A stretch of 7,366 nt of DNA. Origin: an uncultured Clostridia bacterium (GTDB lineage: Bacteria > Bacillota_A > Clostridia > Christensenellales > UBA3700). The notes below the pieces were generated by a model. The model worked only from the letters and a program-made list of their open reading frames with translations. It was not told the DNA's origin and did not search any database. The position numbers and the translations under genes were made by a program. The stretch is from contig CAMNMY010000037.1 of assembly GCA_946545105.1 (NCBI GenBank), positions 1 through 7,366 of the forward strand, read 5' to 3'. This document shows positions 7,253-7,366 of the stretch, piece by piece (within the stretch, counting starts at the first letter, position 1; the number at the start of each line of letters is the position of its first letter).

Positions 7253-7366
7253 ATGAGAAAGGGGATAAAATTTGCAATTATTTTTTGCATAATCATTTCT
7301 ATACTTGTAGTAGGACTAGTTGGATGTAAGAACACTACATACAAGTATGACACCGCAAAGAAGTAT
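7253..7366 (+). CDS. Lipoprotein, N-terminal part (cut by window edge)
   Basis: Thirty-eight codons are visible from the ATG at 7253 and the frame is open at the window end. The protein begins with a short basic stretch (MRKGIK), a hydrophobic helix (residues 7-23) and the lipobox L-V-G-C with Cys25. It is therefore predicted to be cleaved before Cys25, lipidated and anchored on the outer face of the cell membrane. The mature part starts CKNTTYKYDTAKKY, too short to assign a family. A strong AGGAGG (7241-7246) overlaps the stop codon of the mannosidase gene and lies 6 bases before this ATG, so the two genes are almost surely on one transcript. Transport-linked binding proteins are one option beside a glycosidase, but nothing seen here supports that specifically. 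Confidence 0.8.
   Translation, partial: MRKGIKFAIIFCIIISILVVGLVGCKNTTYKYDTAKKY

Overview
The window is AT-rich bacterial DNA with the marks of a low-GC Bacillota, most likely an anaerobic, gut-type clostridial lineage. It shows Shine-Dalgarno sites of the GGAGG type, sigma-A-like promoters, an intrinsic terminator, AGA as the usual arginine codon, a rubrerythrin/ferritin-like protein and a glutamine-dependent NAD synthetase. The taxonomic placement is inferred from style and gene content only. No rRNA, tRNA, CRISPR array or mobile element was seen.

Layout, left to right. The window opens with the N-terminal 91 codons of a minus-strand ferritin-like (rubrerythrin-family) protein. Next comes a divergent, very AT-rich intergenic region of 168 bases with promoters for both sides. 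A plus-strand NAD+ synthetase (nadE) follows; it carries an extra N-terminal helix-turn-helix domain of about 80 residues that ordinary NadE proteins lack. After it lies a tail-to-tail intergenic region with two adjacent hairpins, one of them a clear terminator for the opposite strand. A minus-strand single-pass membrane protein of 434 residues has an extremely acidic cytoplasmic N-terminus and a cysteine-containing outer domain of unknown function. A second divergent intergenic region leads into a plus-strand GH38 alpha-mannosidase, followed 10 bases later by the start of a lipoprotein gene cut off by the window edge.

The genes do not form one pathway. The mannosidase and lipoprotein are probably co-transcribed; the other genes look like separate transcription units.

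The most unusual point is the HTH-NadE fusion. It resembles in principle the enterobacterial NadR protein (HTH fused to NAD-biosynthetic enzymes) but is built from different parts. A 12-base word sits in the nadE promoter region, recurs as an exact inverted copy about 105 bases away near the start of the gene, and recurs again (11 of 12 bases) inside the linker-coding part. Together these suggest a testable model in which the NAD synthetase binds its own gene.
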